From assembly GCF_029223195.1 (NCBI RefSeq), contig NZ_JARHUF010000028.1:1-51421 (forward strand): 51,421 bases of DNA, read 5' to 3'. Every line of letters starts with the position of its first letter. The first letter of the stretch is position 1. A program made the position numbers and the translations under genes. This DNA comes from Vibrio sp. CAU 1672 (GTDB taxonomy: Bacteria; Pseudomonadota; Gammaproteobacteria; Enterobacterales; Vibrionaceae). The notes beneath the pieces were generated by a model that was not told the DNA's origin, made no database searches, and saw nothing but the letters and a program-made list of their open reading frames with translations. Shown in pieces: positions 8,014 to 16,971 of the stretch.

Positions 8014-8472
8014 ATGGTGAAAAGTTTGGGCTCAACAATCATTGAACAAATTGAAAGCATTTGCACCGCTCGGGGCGTCCGGCTAACGCCACAGCGCCGA
8101 CGGGTGTTTGAACTCATTTGTATGAATCGTCGCGCCTCCAGTGCATACGAGCTATTGGAACAATTGAAACAAAGCGAACCTCAAGCCAAGCCACCCACGG
8201 TCTACCGTGCTTTGGACTTTTTGATTGAACAGGGCTTTATCCATCGCGTCGAGTCCACCAACAGCTATATCTCTTGTTGCTCTTGTAACTCCAAACAGCA
8301 CTTTTTCCAGCTATTGATTTGCGAGAAGTGCGGTGATGTCGTTGAACTGGAGGATGAGAGACTGATATCCTTGTTGAACAATAACGCAGAGAAACACGGG
8401 TTTCAGGTCACCAACCAGATCGTAGAAACTCACGGCATATGTCAGGCATGTGCCTCTGAGACGAAAGAATAA
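8014..8472 (+). CDS. zur: Zinc uptake regulator Zur (Fur family)
   Basis: Zur represses zinc import genes when zinc is abundant. The 152-residue protein has the Fur-family DNA-binding core (LTPQRRRVFEL at 24-34, then PPTVYRALDFLIEQGF at 60-75), nearly identical to E. coli Zur in that segment. The structural zinc site is Cys103/Cys106 and Cys143/Cys146. It is shorter at the C-terminus than E. coli Zur, lacking the His-rich tail. It is divergent from dusA and 18 bp upstream of cheX. I did not find a convincing Zur box at its own promoter. Confidence 0.93.
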   Translation: MVKSLGSTIIEQIESICTARGVRLTPQRRRVFELICMNRRASSAYELLEQLKQSEPQAKPPTVYRALDFLIEQGFIHRVESTNSYISCCSCNSKQHFFQLLICEKCGDVVELEDERLISLLNNNAEKHGFQVTNQIVETHGICQACASETKE

Positions 8473-8490
8473 GTAAATAGAAGAACATTT

Positions 8491-8952
8491 ATGCGCGCTG
8501 AATTTGTAAACCCGTTTTTAGCTTCACTGATGAATGTCCTAAAAACGATGGCTTCTCTCGAACTGAAGCCTCAAAAACCAAGAATCAAAAAGGATGAAAT
8601 CGCCCGTGGCGATGTGTCAGGCTTGATCGGCATGGTAGGCCCCCAGACACGAGGTTCAATGTCGATCACCTTTGATGAACCGTTAGCTCTTGAAATCATG
8701 CAGAACATGCTCGGGGAGCGCCCAAATGGACTGAATGAAGAGGTTACGGACATGGTTGGTGAGATCACCAACATGGTCACTGGTGGTGCGAAGCGCATTC
8801 TGGCTGAAAGTGGCTTTGACTTCGACATGGCAACCCCAGTGGTCGTTTCTGGCAAAGGCCATACGATCCGTCATAAATGTGAAGGTTCTATCATCATCAT
8901 GCCGTTTGTCTCTCAGTGGGGTAATGCCTTCATTGAGATTTGCTTCGAATAA
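8491..8952 (+). CDS. cheX: CheX-type chemotaxis phosphatase
   Basis: The 153-residue protein fits the CheX/CheC family, which dephosphorylates CheY-P. The family signature E-x-x-N appears as EITN (Glu91, Asn94) in the helix VGEITNMVTGGAKRIL. The second pseudo-symmetric helix is degenerate, as in CheX (one active site) rather than CheC (two). No signal peptide or membrane segment is present. It lies 18 bp after zur with no terminator between, so the two are probably co-transcribed, although zinc homeostasis and chemotaxis have no obvious link. Confidence 0.85.
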   Translation: MRAEFVNPFLASLMNVLKTMASLELKPQKPRIKKDEIARGDVSGLIGMVGPQTRGSMSITFDEPLALEIMQNMLGERPNGLNEEVTDMVGEITNMVTGGAKRILAESGFDFDMATPVVVSGKGHTIRHKCEGSIIIMPFVSQWGNAFIEICFE

Positions 8953-8960
8953 TCGAGAAA

Positions 8961-8994
8961 AAATAGGTTGGCCAATGCCAACCTATTTTTTTTG
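8961..8994 (+). terminator. Terminator of zur-cheX
   Basis: A 12-bp perfect stem (8961-8972 with 8977-8988) with a CAAT loop is followed by a T-run on the plus strand. The matching A-run could also let it act on the minus strand. Confidence 0.9.
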
Positions 8995-9005
8995 CTTCAA
9001 GCCAC

Positions 9006-9032
9006 AAAAAAGGTCAGCAAATGCTGACCTTT
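9006..9032 (-). terminator. Terminator of pgi
   Basis: A stem of at least 7 bp (9012-9018 with 9023-9029) with an ATTT loop on the minus strand is followed by TTTTTT. It lies 18 bp beyond the pgi stop codon and converges with the zur-cheX terminator. Confidence 0.88.
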
Positions 9033-9050
9033 TGTCTTTCTCATCAAACA

Positions 9051-10703
9051 TTAAGCTTTGAACGCTTTAAAGGCGTTGATCAGGCCATTAGTCGAGCTGT
9101 CGTGTGAGCTAATCTCTGACTCATCAGCCAGTTCAGGCAGGATCTGGTTTGCTAGTTGTTTACCTAACTCAACACCCCACTGATCGAAGCTGAAGATATT
9201 CCAGATCACACCTTGTACGAAGATTTTGTGCTCGTACATTGCGATCAGGTTACCTAGCGTGCGAGGCGTGATTTGCTTAACCAGGATAGAGTTGGTTGGG
9301 CGGTTACCTTCAAATACTTTGAATGGTACTAGCGATGCCACTTCTTCTTCGCTCTTACCGGCTTTAGCAAATTCAGCTTTCACTGTTTCTGCAGACTTAC
9401 CAAATGCCAATGCTTCGGTTTGGGCAAAAAAGTTAGACATCAGTTTTTGGTGGTGATCGCTGGCTGGGTTGTGGCTGACTGCAGGAGCAATGAAGTCACA
9501 TGGGATCAGCTTAGTGCCTTGGTGGATCAGCTGGTAGAACGCGTGCTGACCATTGGTACCTGGTTCACCCCAGATAATTGGACCGGTTTGGTAAGTCACT
9601 GCGTTGCCGTTACGGTCAACGTACTTACCGTTAGATTCCATGTTACCCTGCTGGAAGTACGCCGCGAAGCGGTGCATGTACTGGTCGTAAGGTAGGATCG
9701 ATTCTGACTCAGCGCCGTGGAAGTTGTTGTACCAAATACCGATCAAAGCAAGAATCACCGGGATGTTGCTTTCTAGCTCAGTTGATACAAAGTGGTTATC
9801 CATTTCGTGAGCACCTTCTAGAAGCTCAACGAAATTGTCGTAACCAACCGCCAGTGCAATTGAAAGACCGATTGCTGACCATAGTGAGTAACGGCCGCCA
9901 ACCCAGTCCCAGAACTCAAACATGTTGTCTGTGTCGATACCGAACTCAGATACCGCAGGAGCATTAGTTGATAGCGCAGCGAAGTGTTTAGCCACGTGTG
10001 CTTGATCACCCGCAGTCTCCAGGAACCAGTCACGTGCAGAGTGCGCGTTGGTCATGGTTTCTTGAGTAGTGAACGTCTTCGACGCGATCAGGAATAGCGT
10101 TGTTTCTGGATCGACTTTCTTCAGCGTCTCAACGATGTGTGTACCATCAACGTTAGAAACGAAGTGCAGGTTCAGGTGGTTTTTATATGGCGCTAGCGCC
10201 TCTGTCACCATGTAAGGACCCAGATCCGAACCGCCGATACCGATGTTAACGATATCCGTGATAGCTTTGCCGGTGTAACCTTTCCACTCACCGCCAATTA
10301 CGCGTTCAGTGAATGATTTCATTTTCTCCAGCACAGCATTGACTGCAGGCATAACATCTTCGCCACCAACCATTACTGGTTTGTTAGCGCGGTTACGCAG
10401 AGCGGTATGAAGAACGGCACGGCCTTCAGTCTGGTTGATCGCTTCACCACTGAACATCGCTTCAATTGCTGACTTAAGCTCAGTCTCATTAGCAAGAGCG
10501 AAAAGGTGCTTCAGAGTTTCCTCGTTGATTAAGTTCTTAGAGTAATCGACTAGGATGTCTGAGCCGAAGCGTGCAGAGTATTTGTCAAAACGCGCCGCGT
10601 CTTGAGCAAACAGCTCTTTCAGATCCATATCTTGTGCAGATTCGAAATGCGCGGTCAGCGCTTTCCAAGCTTGTGTTTGCGTTGGATTGATATTTTTCAA
10701 CAT
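9051..10703 (-). CDS. pgi: Glucose-6-phosphate isomerase
   Basis: Pgi interconverts glucose 6-phosphate and fructose 6-phosphate in glycolysis and gluconeogenesis. The 550-residue length and motifs fit the bacterial enzyme: IGIGGSDLGPYMV, GGRYSLWSAIGLSIAL, the catalytic glutamate region QQGNMESNGK, the histidine in NGQHAFYQLIHQGT and the C-terminal lysine in DQWGVELGKQL. It is a single-gene unit with its own terminator. Confidence 0.98.
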   Translation of the reverse strand: MLKNINPTQTQAWKALTAHFESAQDMDLKELFAQDAARFDKYSARFGSDILVDYSKNLINEETLKHLFALANETELKSAIEAMFSGEAINQTEGRAVLHTALRNRANKPVMVGGEDVMPAVNAVLEKMKSFTERVIGGEWKGYTGKAITDIVNIGIGGSDLGPYMVTEALAPYKNHLNLHFVSNVDGTHIVETLKKVDPETTLFLIASKTFTTQETMTNAHSARDWFLETAGDQAHVAKHFAALSTNAPAVSEFGIDTDNMFEFWDWVGGRYSLWSAIGLSIALAVGYDNFVELLEGAHEMDNHFVSTELESNIPVILALIGIWYNNFHGAESESILPYDQYMHRFAAYFQQGNMESNGKYVDRNGNAVTYQTGPIIWGEPGTNGQHAFYQLIHQGTKLIPCDFIAPAVSHNPASDHHQKLMSNFFAQTEALAFGKSAETVKAEFAKAGKSEEEVASLVPFKVFEGNRPTNSILVKQITPRTLGNLIAMYEHKIFVQGVIWNIFSFDQWGVELGKQLANQILPELADESEISSHDSSTNGLINAFKAFKA

Positions 10704-10852
10704 GGTCTTTATCCCGATGTTACAGTAGGTTCCATTCCTGACAGTCTAGCGAAAACTGCGGAATCCCCGATTTAGCAAATAGAATATAAATTAACATGTT
10801 TGGGCAAATCGCCACAAAACAAGTATTTGTAATTTTTTTTCAGGCGCCAATT

Positions 10853-10954
10853 ATGACCGAGTGGCTTAACACTCACATTGAGTTAGGTCACGTTACCTGT
10901 TCCGAATTTAAACAATTCATTTATGGTGCGAGGAATCATATCATTTACCAATGA
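10853..10954 (+). CDS. Possible 33-codon small ORF upstream of yjbQ
   Basis: An ATG-initiated ORF of 33 codons (starting MTEWLNTHIELG) has an AGG 8 bases upstream and ends in a TGA that overlaps an ATG at 10951 (ATGA). Codon use looks ordinary. The downstream ATG would give only an extended YjbQ start, which family comparison does not support. This could be chance in a 247-bp gap. Confidence 0.25.
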   Translation: MTEWLNTHIELGHVTCSEFKQFIYGARNHIIYQ

Positions 10955-11010
10955 CCGACTCTAATTGGATTAGGATAGACGCCAAATCAAATTTTTCCAA
11001 AGGAACGCAT

Positions 11011-11430
11011 ATGTGGGCACAAAAAACATTGCAATTGAAAGCGCGTCGTCGAGGCTTTCATCTCGTCACTGATGAAATTGAACAACAATTACCACAAATC
11101 CAATCGCTTTCAGTAGGTTTGTTACAGCTGTTTATTCAGCATACTTCAGCCAGCTTAACCTTAAACGAAAACGCCGATCCGACTGTACGTATGGATATGG
11201 AAGCTCACTTAAACAAATTTGTACCGGAGCGTGCACCTTACTATCAACACACCTATGAAGGGGATGATGATATGCCGGCTCATATTAAAGCATCACTGCT
11301 TGGCAGCAGTGTGACCATTCCGATTCAAAACGGTCGCCTGGCCCTGGGAACATGGCAAGGCATTTATTTAGGTGAGCACCGCGACTTTGGTGGCAGCCGC
11401 CGCATTATCGCAACCCTCAACGGTGAATAG
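11011..11430 (+). CDS. yjbQ: YjbQ family protein (UPF0047)
   Basis: The 139-residue protein starts MWAQKTLQLKARRRGFH and closely tracks E. coli YjbQ, including HTSASLTLNENADPTVR, the DDMPAHIK segment, GTWQGIYLGEHRDFGGSR and the terminal IIATLNGE. The family has reported thiamine-phosphate synthase activity in vitro, but its physiological role is unclear. I chose the ATG at 11011 because homologues start there and an AAAGGAA site precedes it. The upstream in-frame ATG at 10951 adds 20 residues with no family match. Confidence 0.9.
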   Translation: MWAQKTLQLKARRRGFHLVTDEIEQQLPQIQSLSVGLLQLFIQHTSASLTLNENADPTVRMDMEAHLNKFVPERAPYYQHTYEGDDDMPAHIKASLLGSSVTIPIQNGRLALGTWQGIYLGEHRDFGGSRRIIATLNGE

Positions 11431-11444
11431 TTCAGATAAAACAG

Positions 11445-11470
11445 AGGCTAACCTCCTGGTTAGCCTTTAT
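11445..11470 (+). terminator. Terminator of yjbQ
   Basis: A 9-bp perfect stem (11445-11453 with 11458-11466) with a TCCT loop is followed by TTTAT. It lies 15 bp after the yjbQ stop and converges on the barrel gene ending at 11486. Confidence 0.7.
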
Positions 11471-11485
11471 CGCTTAAGCTATTGA

Positions 11486-12682
11486 TTAGAATGGTTGGTT
11501 GATCATTACCCGGAAGGTACCTTCATCCGCACCTTTTGCCATTTCAACACGAACCACAATCCCTTCGACCTGGAAACGCACTGCCCCGCCAACGTTCCAC
11601 TTCATCTCTTGATGCAGTGTTTTAAGATTGTACTCTTCAGCCACACGCCCGGCTTCGACAAACGCCACCCATTGCCACCAAGGCAAGTCGTAGTAGTTGA
11701 TGATTGGAATGTCATCCAGCGGCTGCCAGTCAGGTAATACGCGGTACTCCGCTGAATAGTGAATGGCCGAGCGTCCGTGATAACGACCTGCAGTATAGCC
11801 TCTCAGGCGATACAAACCACCAAGGCGGACTTGCTCAGGTTCAGGGGGACGGCTACAGGCTGCACCAGCACATTGATTCCAGGTCGGCGTATCGGCAGTA
11901 TAAAAATCAAAAGCCACAACTTGTTGATCAAACCAGTCGCCTAGCGGGCCAAGTGCGTAGTATTGACTATTCTGCAACTCCCACTTGAGCCACAAGTCTT
12001 CCGACTGCCAACTTTCAGCCCCGGTAGTGAAACCCAAAGACGTGTGCGAACCCCGGGTGGTATTGCGTACACTATCGCGGTTATCCCAATCAAAAGTCAG
12101 GCTGAAGCCAGTCGCTTGATCTTTGCTGAGAGGATAAATATCCAGCTCACGGGAAGAATAAAACGGCGTGAAGATGATTGAGCTCACCCCGGACTCAACC
12201 GGTGAAGTAAAACTCACATCACGCACCGGTTGGAATGCGCCAGGCAAGCCGTGCTCACGCACACTCCCCCAGGGAAGCAGATACTTAAACTCGAGCTTGT
12301 AGTTCTCTTCATCACCATTAGTAATGGTTTTGTCGTCAATAGAAGATCCATTCGTACCTTGGTCACCCAAGTAGTAAGGACTGTCATTAAAGCGCGCCTG
12401 ATACATTTGCGTACTAACCAGCAAATCTGGCGTCAATGCGTAGTTGAATGCCGAGATGAAGCCGACATAGCTGTCTTTTTCCGAGTACAGCCCCATACCA
12501 AAGAGCACCGCCTGTGGCTGACCGACCCCTTTCGCCACCCCGGCGACACCAATGGTGCTGCCGAGCGTATCGGTACTGAAATAAAACGGCAAAAATGCCG
12601 AATCTTTCTCTTTGGCGATAGTCTGCGAAGATAAAAAAAGGCTGGCAGAACATGCCAGCACTAACAACAATCGTCTCTTCAT
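11486..12682 (-). CDS. BamA/TamA-like outer membrane barrel without POTRA domains
   Basis: A signal peptide (about residues 1-23, ending TIAKEKD) is followed by roughly 375 residues of barrel-like sequence. The segment GLYRLRGYTAGRYHGRSA holds the (V/L)RG(F/Y) motif of the Omp85 loop L6, and the C-terminus ends in QPF. No POTRA repeats fit in the short N-terminal part, so it is a barrel-only member of the surface antigen/BamA superfamily, of unknown role. It begins 3 bp after the alr stop, so it is surely co-transcribed with dnaB-alr. Confidence 0.8.
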   Translation of the reverse strand: MKRRLLLVLACSASLFLSSQTIAKEKDSAFLPFYFSTDTLGSTIGVAGVAKGVGQPQAVLFGMGLYSEKDSYVGFISAFNYALTPDLLVSTQMYQARFNDSPYYLGDQGTNGSSIDDKTITNGDEENYKLEFKYLLPWGSVREHGLPGAFQPVRDVSFTSPVESGVSSIIFTPFYSSRELDIYPLSKDQATGFSLTFDWDNRDSVRNTTRGSHTSLGFTTGAESWQSEDLWLKWELQNSQYYALGPLGDWFDQQVVAFDFYTADTPTWNQCAGAACSRPPEPEQVRLGGLYRLRGYTAGRYHGRSAIHYSAEYRVLPDWQPLDDIPIINYYDLPWWQWVAFVEAGRVAEEYNLKTLHQEMKWNVGGAVRFQVEGIVVRVEMAKGADEGTFRVMINQPF

Positions 12683-12685
12683 CAG

Positions 12686-13762
12686 CTACTTCGAGTATTC
12701 CATTTCGACACGGGAAGTCAGCTTGGTCACCAATTCATAAGCGATGGTACCAATGTGGCTTGCGACTTCTTCTACCGGTAAATCTTTCCCCCACAGAATC
12801 GCTTCATCACTGACTTTATCCGTCGCATCGGGCCCGAGGTCGACCGTCAACATATCCATCGATACCCGGCCGGCAATCGGCACTTTACGACCATTGACCA
12901 GTACCGGAGTGCCGTTAGGTGCGGTTCTGGGATAACCATCGCCATAACCCACGGCGATCACGCCGACTTTGGTATCGCGCTGACTGGTCCATATTCCGCC
13001 GTAACCGACACTTTCGCCTTTTTTGACTTCACGCACAGCAATAAGGTGAGATTTCAGCGTCATCACCGGTTGGTAACCCAAGTCTTGCGCGGTCTTGTCA
13101 TTAAATGGAGAAACGCCGTACATGATGATGCCAGGACGAACCCAGTCAAGCTGACTGTCTGGCCAAGCCAACAAGCCAGCGGATGCGGCAAGGGAGCGAT
13201 CCCCTTCACAGCCATCAGTAAGTGACATAAACAGCTCAAGCTGCTCAAGGGTAATATTGCTGTCCAGTTCATCAGCGCAGCCAAAATGGCTCATGTAACG
13301 CAATGGCTTGGCGACATTCGGGCACGCTTCCAGACGCGCGAGAAACTCATTGTATTGCTCGGGACGAACCCCCAGGCGATGCATGCCGCTGTCAATTTTC
13401 AGCCACACCACGACCGGAGTCTCAAGCTCGGCTTGTTCCAGCGCCACCAGTTGTTCTTCACAATGAACGACGGTTTGAATGTTATTGGTCACCAACACTG
13501 GCAGGTCACCCGGCGAGTAAAAACCTTCGAGTAAAAGAATCGGCTTCACTACCCCACAAGCACGCAGCTGCAGTGCCTCTTCAATCCGAGCCACACCAAA
13601 CGCATCGGCATTCGTCGCATGCTTAGCAACGTGGCGCAACCCGTGGCCGTAACCATTCGCTTTCACCACCGCCATCACTTTACTTTGGGGCGCTTGTTCT
13701 TTCACCCGCTGCAAGTTGTATTGCAGTGCAGACAAATCTATGCAGGCCATGGCCGCTTTCAT
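12686..13762 (-). CDS. alr: Alanine racemase
   Basis: Alr is a PLP enzyme that makes D-alanine for peptidoglycan. With the start at 13762 the protein is 358 residues, and its first residues (MKAAMACIDLSAL) align without gaps to the E. coli start. The PLP lysine is Lys34 in AVVKANGYGHG. The second catalytic residue lies in ESVGYGG and the dimer-facing segment is GRVSMDMLTVDLG. An in-frame ATG at 13771 has a slightly better spaced GATGAG and could also be used. It lies 13 bp after dnaB. Confidence 0.96.
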   Translation of the reverse strand: MKAAMACIDLSALQYNLQRVKEQAPQSKVMAVVKANGYGHGLRHVAKHATNADAFGVARIEEALQLRACGVVKPILLLEGFYSPGDLPVLVTNNIQTVVHCEEQLVALEQAELETPVVVWLKIDSGMHRLGVRPEQYNEFLARLEACPNVAKPLRYMSHFGCADELDSNITLEQLELFMSLTDGCEGDRSLAASAGLLAWPDSQLDWVRPGIIMYGVSPFNDKTAQDLGYQPVMTLKSHLIAVREVKKGESVGYGGIWTSQRDTKVGVIAVGYGDGYPRTAPNGTPVLVNGRKVPIAGRVSMDMLTVDLGPDATDKVSDEAILWGKDLPVEEVASHIGTIAYELVTKLTSRVEMEYSK

Positions 13763-13775
13763 ATAACTCATGACA

Positions 13776-15176
13776 TTACTCATCATCAATATCAAATGCA
13801 GGGCCCGCGTAGTTGTCGAAACGCGAATGCTGTCCCTGGAAGGTCAGCCGGACGGAACCGATTGGGCCATTACGCTGTTTACCCAGGATGATTTCGGCTG
13901 TGCCTTTATACGGGCTGTCTGGATGATAAACCTCATCACGGTAGATAAACATGATCAAATCGGCATCCTGCTCGATAGAGCCTGATTCACGTAAGTCTGA
14001 GTTAACCGGCCGTTTATCCGCGCGCTGCTCCAGGGAACGGTTCAACTGCGATAGCGCTACTACAGGGACATTCAGCTCTTTAGCCAGAGCTTTTAGAGAG
14101 CGGGATATTTCAGCGATTTCCAGTGTACGGTTATCCGACATGGCCGGCACACGCATCAGCTGAAGGTAGTCGACCATGATCATCGATAACCCGCCATGTT
14201 CGCGTGCCACACGACGAGCACGTGAGCGGACTTCGGTCGGCGTCAGGCCTGAGCTGTCATCGATATACATGTTCTTCTTCTGCATCAGCAGACCCATGGT
14301 CGAAGAAATACGCGCCCAGTCTTCATCGTCTAACTGGCCCGTCCGGATCTTGGTTTGGTCAACGCGTGACAACGAGGCCAGCATACGCATCATTAACTGT
14401 TCGGCCGGCATCTCTAAAGAGAAGATCAACACCGGTTTTTCTTGCTGCATGGCCGCATTTTCACACAAGTTCATCGCAAAGGTGGTTTTACCCATCGAAG
14501 GACGCGCCGCAACAATCACCAAATCAGAACCTTGCAGACCGGCCGTCTTCTTATTCAGATCAGTAAAGCCGGTATCGACCCCCGTCACCCCGTCCTGCGG
14601 CGTTTTGTACAGCAGCTCGATACGCTCAAGGGTTTTTTCGAGGATATTATCGACGTTCTGCGGACCTTCATTCTCGCTGGTGCGCGACTCGGCAATGGCG
14701 AAGACTTTACTTTCCGCCATATCAATCAGATCTTCCGAGCTGCGGCCCTGAGGATCATAGCCCGCATCCGCAATTTCATTCGCCACCCCGATCAGGCCCC
14801 GGACGATCGCACGTTCCGCGACAATATCCGCATACGCATTAATATTGGCCGCACTCGGGGTATTTTTCGCCAGATCCGCGAGATAGGCGAACCCTCCGAC
14901 GTCTTCTAACCGCTCGTGACGCTCGAGATATTCTGAGAGAGTAATCAGATCAAGCGGCTTACCCGCTTCAAGGATAGTCTTAACCCCTTCAAAAATAAGG
15001 CGGTGTGGACGACTATAGAAATCACTGCTGACAACGCGCTCGGCAACCGTGTCCCAACGTTCGTTGTCCAATAAAAGGCCACCAATCACCGACTGCTCAG
15101 CTTCCAGTGAATGAGGGGGAACTTTGATTGCGTCGACCTGACTGTCCAAAGGTTTACGATTTCTGTTTTCCGCCAT
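13776..15176 (-). CDS. dnaB: Replicative DNA helicase DnaB
   Basis: DnaB is the hexameric 5'-3' helicase of the replisome. The 466-residue protein has the N-terminal primase-interacting domain (VPPHSLEAEQSVIGGLLLDN), a linker and the RecA-like motor with Walker A ARPSMGKTT near residue 230, LSRLDQTKI-like helix elements, MVDYLQLM (Walker B) and QLNRSLEQRADKRP. The reading frame stays open to a TTG at 15188, but the ATG at 15176 (MAENRNRK) is the likely start. No intein is present. alr follows within 13 bp. Confidence 0.97.
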   Translation of the reverse strand: MAENRNRKPLDSQVDAIKVPPHSLEAEQSVIGGLLLDNERWDTVAERVVSSDFYSRPHRLIFEGVKTILEAGKPLDLITLSEYLERHERLEDVGGFAYLADLAKNTPSAANINAYADIVAERAIVRGLIGVANEIADAGYDPQGRSSEDLIDMAESKVFAIAESRTSENEGPQNVDNILEKTLERIELLYKTPQDGVTGVDTGFTDLNKKTAGLQGSDLVIVAARPSMGKTTFAMNLCENAAMQQEKPVLIFSLEMPAEQLMMRMLASLSRVDQTKIRTGQLDDEDWARISSTMGLLMQKKNMYIDDSSGLTPTEVRSRARRVAREHGGLSMIMVDYLQLMRVPAMSDNRTLEIAEISRSLKALAKELNVPVVALSQLNRSLEQRADKRPVNSDLRESGSIEQDADLIMFIYRDEVYHPDSPYKGTAEIILGKQRNGPIGSVRLTFQGQHSRFDNYAGPAFDIDDE

Positions 15177-15384
15177 GACTCTGCTCAATAACTACTAATG
15201 ACCGCTGATTATAACCTTAAACCTGTTCAAGATGCTCGTTTCGACAGACAATTACTTGTCAGGAATGCAAGATACCTTCATCCGCTGAAAGGTACCTGGC
15301 TCTAATAAAAATTGACCTACCATTGACCAAACCATACAAGTGTATCAGTATCATTCCCTCCTTTTGGATCTTTCGAGGTATGTA

Positions 15385-16149
15385 GTGTCCCGATATTGGT
15401 TACTCAGCGCTGGCTTATTATGCTGTGCGGCATCGCATGCTGAAGAATCCGTATCAAGCGAGCCCGCAACAGAGCTTGCCCCTCCCCTGAAAACAGAAGT
15501 CGAGTTCGGCTATCAGTCACACACCGGCAACTCCGATTCACGCTCGTTAAACGCTCGCCTCAGTGCCGACTACACCTCCGGACGCCACCGTTCTAATGGT
15601 GAATGGAAGTTTTACAATCTGTATAAGAATGGTGAAGAGGACAAACGTTCTTCGACTTACACCTTGCAGAGCGACTACAAATTGGGGCCACGAACCTACC
15701 TGTACGGCAGTTTCAAAGGCGTTGACGCCCGCTACACCGCTTACTTTAAGGATTACACCCTGTCCGGTGGTTTGGGTTACCAGTTCTCATATACCGAGAA
15801 GTTTGTCCTGGAGGTCGAGGTGGGCCCGGGTTATCGTTATCAGGAGCCAAATCTGGATGAAATTGATGACGACGATATTGTCTTTCCCGACATTGTCCAG
15901 GAGAGTATTTTCCGCAGTAACATCAATACCAGCTGGCAGGTACTCGACAACCTCCGCTTCGCGGCTGACATTACCTTAGTCACCGGTAAAAGTAATACTC
16001 GTATCGACAGCGATCTGAGCATCACCAACAACATTACCGATGATATCGCACTGAAGCTGGCCCATTCTCGCCAGTATCACGATAAGGTACCCGAAGGACT
16101 GAGCAAGGCAGACAGCGTGTTTTCGGTCAACCTGCTGTTTTTGTTCTGA
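15385..16149 (+). CDS. DUF481 family outer membrane protein (YdiY-like)
   Basis: A signal peptide (LLSAGLLCCAASHA before EES) leads into a barrel with many short polar strands, ending VNLLFLF with a terminal aromatic. The pattern TEVEFGYQSHTGNSDSRSLN and YKLGPRTYLYGSFK is typical of DUF481 proteins such as YdiY, whose function is unknown. I prefer the GTG at 15385: GAGG sits 6 bases before it and it gives a clean signal peptide. The more upstream GTG (15340) would lie at the -10 of a candidate promoter (TTGACC, 17 bp, TACAAG at 15312-15340). Confidence 0.78.
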   Translation: MSRYWLLSAGLLCCAASHAEESVSSEPATELAPPLKTEVEFGYQSHTGNSDSRSLNARLSADYTSGRHRSNGEWKFYNLYKNGEEDKRSSTYTLQSDYKLGPRTYLYGSFKGVDARYTAYFKDYTLSGGLGYQFSYTEKFVLEVEVGPGYRYQEPNLDEIDDDDIVFPDIVQESIFRSNINTSWQVLDNLRFAADITLVTGKSNTRIDSDLSITNNITDDIALKLAHSRQYHDKVPEGLSKADSVFSVNLLFLF

Positions 16150-16189
16150 ACGCTAAAGCAGAAGAAGGGAATTTGCCGCTAACAGGCAT

Positions 16190-16218
16190 AAAAAAAGCAC
16201 CTGATGAACAGGTGCTTT
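16190..16218 (-). terminator. Terminator of the rpsF-rplI operon
   Basis: A 10-bp perfect stem (16194-16203 with 16209-16218) is followed by TTTTTT on the minus strand, 22 bp after the rplI stop. Confidence 0.92.
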
Positions 16219-16240
16219 GATATTTCGTCTTGATACTGAA

Positions 16241-16693
16241 TTACTCAGCAGCAACAACTTGTAGGTTAACTGTCGCGAATACTTCAGAGTGAAGTTGAAC
16301 GCTGATCTCGAACTCACCAGTGTTACGTAGAGCACCTTCAGGAAGGCGAACTTCGCTCTTAGCAACTTCAACGCCTGCCGCTGTGATAGCGTCAGCGATG
16401 TCACGAGTACCGATAGAACCGAACAGTTTGCCTTCGTCACCAGCTTTAGAAGCGATAACAACAGCTTCCAGAGCATTAACTTTTTCAGCGCGAGCTTGTG
16501 AAGCAGCTAGTTGCTCAGCAACTTTAGCTTCTAGTTCAGCGCGACGAGCTTCGAACATTTCAACGTTAGCTTTAGTTGCCATAACTGCTTTACCCTGAGG
16601 GATAAGGAAGTTACGAGCGTAGCCAGATTTAACGTTTACTGTATCGCCAAGACCACCTAGGTTACCGATTTTATCAAGTAGAATAACTTGCAT
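16241..16693 (-). CDS. rplI: 50S ribosomal protein L9
   Basis: The 150-residue protein starts with the L9 signature MQVILLDKIGNLGGLGD and GYARNFLIPQGKA, has the long connecting helix (about 45-75) and the C-terminal RNA-binding domain. It is last in rpsF-priB-rpsR-rplI, 34 bp after rpsR, and is followed by a strong terminator. Confidence 0.98.
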   Translation of the reverse strand: MQVILLDKIGNLGGLGDTVNVKSGYARNFLIPQGKAVMATKANVEMFEARRAELEAKVAEQLAASQARAEKVNALEAVVIASKAGDEGKLFGSIGTRDIADAITAAGVEVAKSEVRLPEGALRNTGEFEISVQLHSEVFATVNLQVVAAE

Positions 16694-16727
16694 TGTTTAA
16701 TCCTCTTTCTTAATAAACCAGAACCGA

Positions 16728-16955
16728 TTACTGATGCTTATCAGTGTACGGTAGTAGAGCCAGGTAGCGAGCACGTTTGATAGCGCGAGCTAGTTGACGC
16801 TGGTACTTAGCGTTAGTACCAGTGATACGGCTAGGTACGATTTTACCAGCTTCAGTGATGTAGTTTTTAAGAGTTGCTACGTCTTTGTAATCAATCTCTT
16901 GTACGCCTTCTGCAGTGAAACGGCAGAATTTACGACGACGGAAGAAACGAGCCAT
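16728..16955 (-). CDS. rpsR: 30S ribosomal protein S18
   Basis: The 75-residue protein (MARFFRRRKFCRFTAEG, then SRITGTNAKYQRQLARAIKRARYLALLPY) is a canonical S18. It binds S6 in the platform of the small subunit, and its gene shares the operon with rpsF. Confidence 0.98.
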   Translation of the reverse strand: MARFFRRRKFCRFTAEGVQEIDYKDVATLKNYITEAGKIVPSRITGTNAKYQRQLARAIKRARYLALLPYTDKHQ

Positions 16956-16971
16956 GGGCTATCTCCTGATC

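Noticed and set aside
14176..14751. 191-codon plus-strand ORF inside dnaB
   Set aside because: It is antisense to dnaB's conserved motor domain and looks like a shadow of its codon bias.
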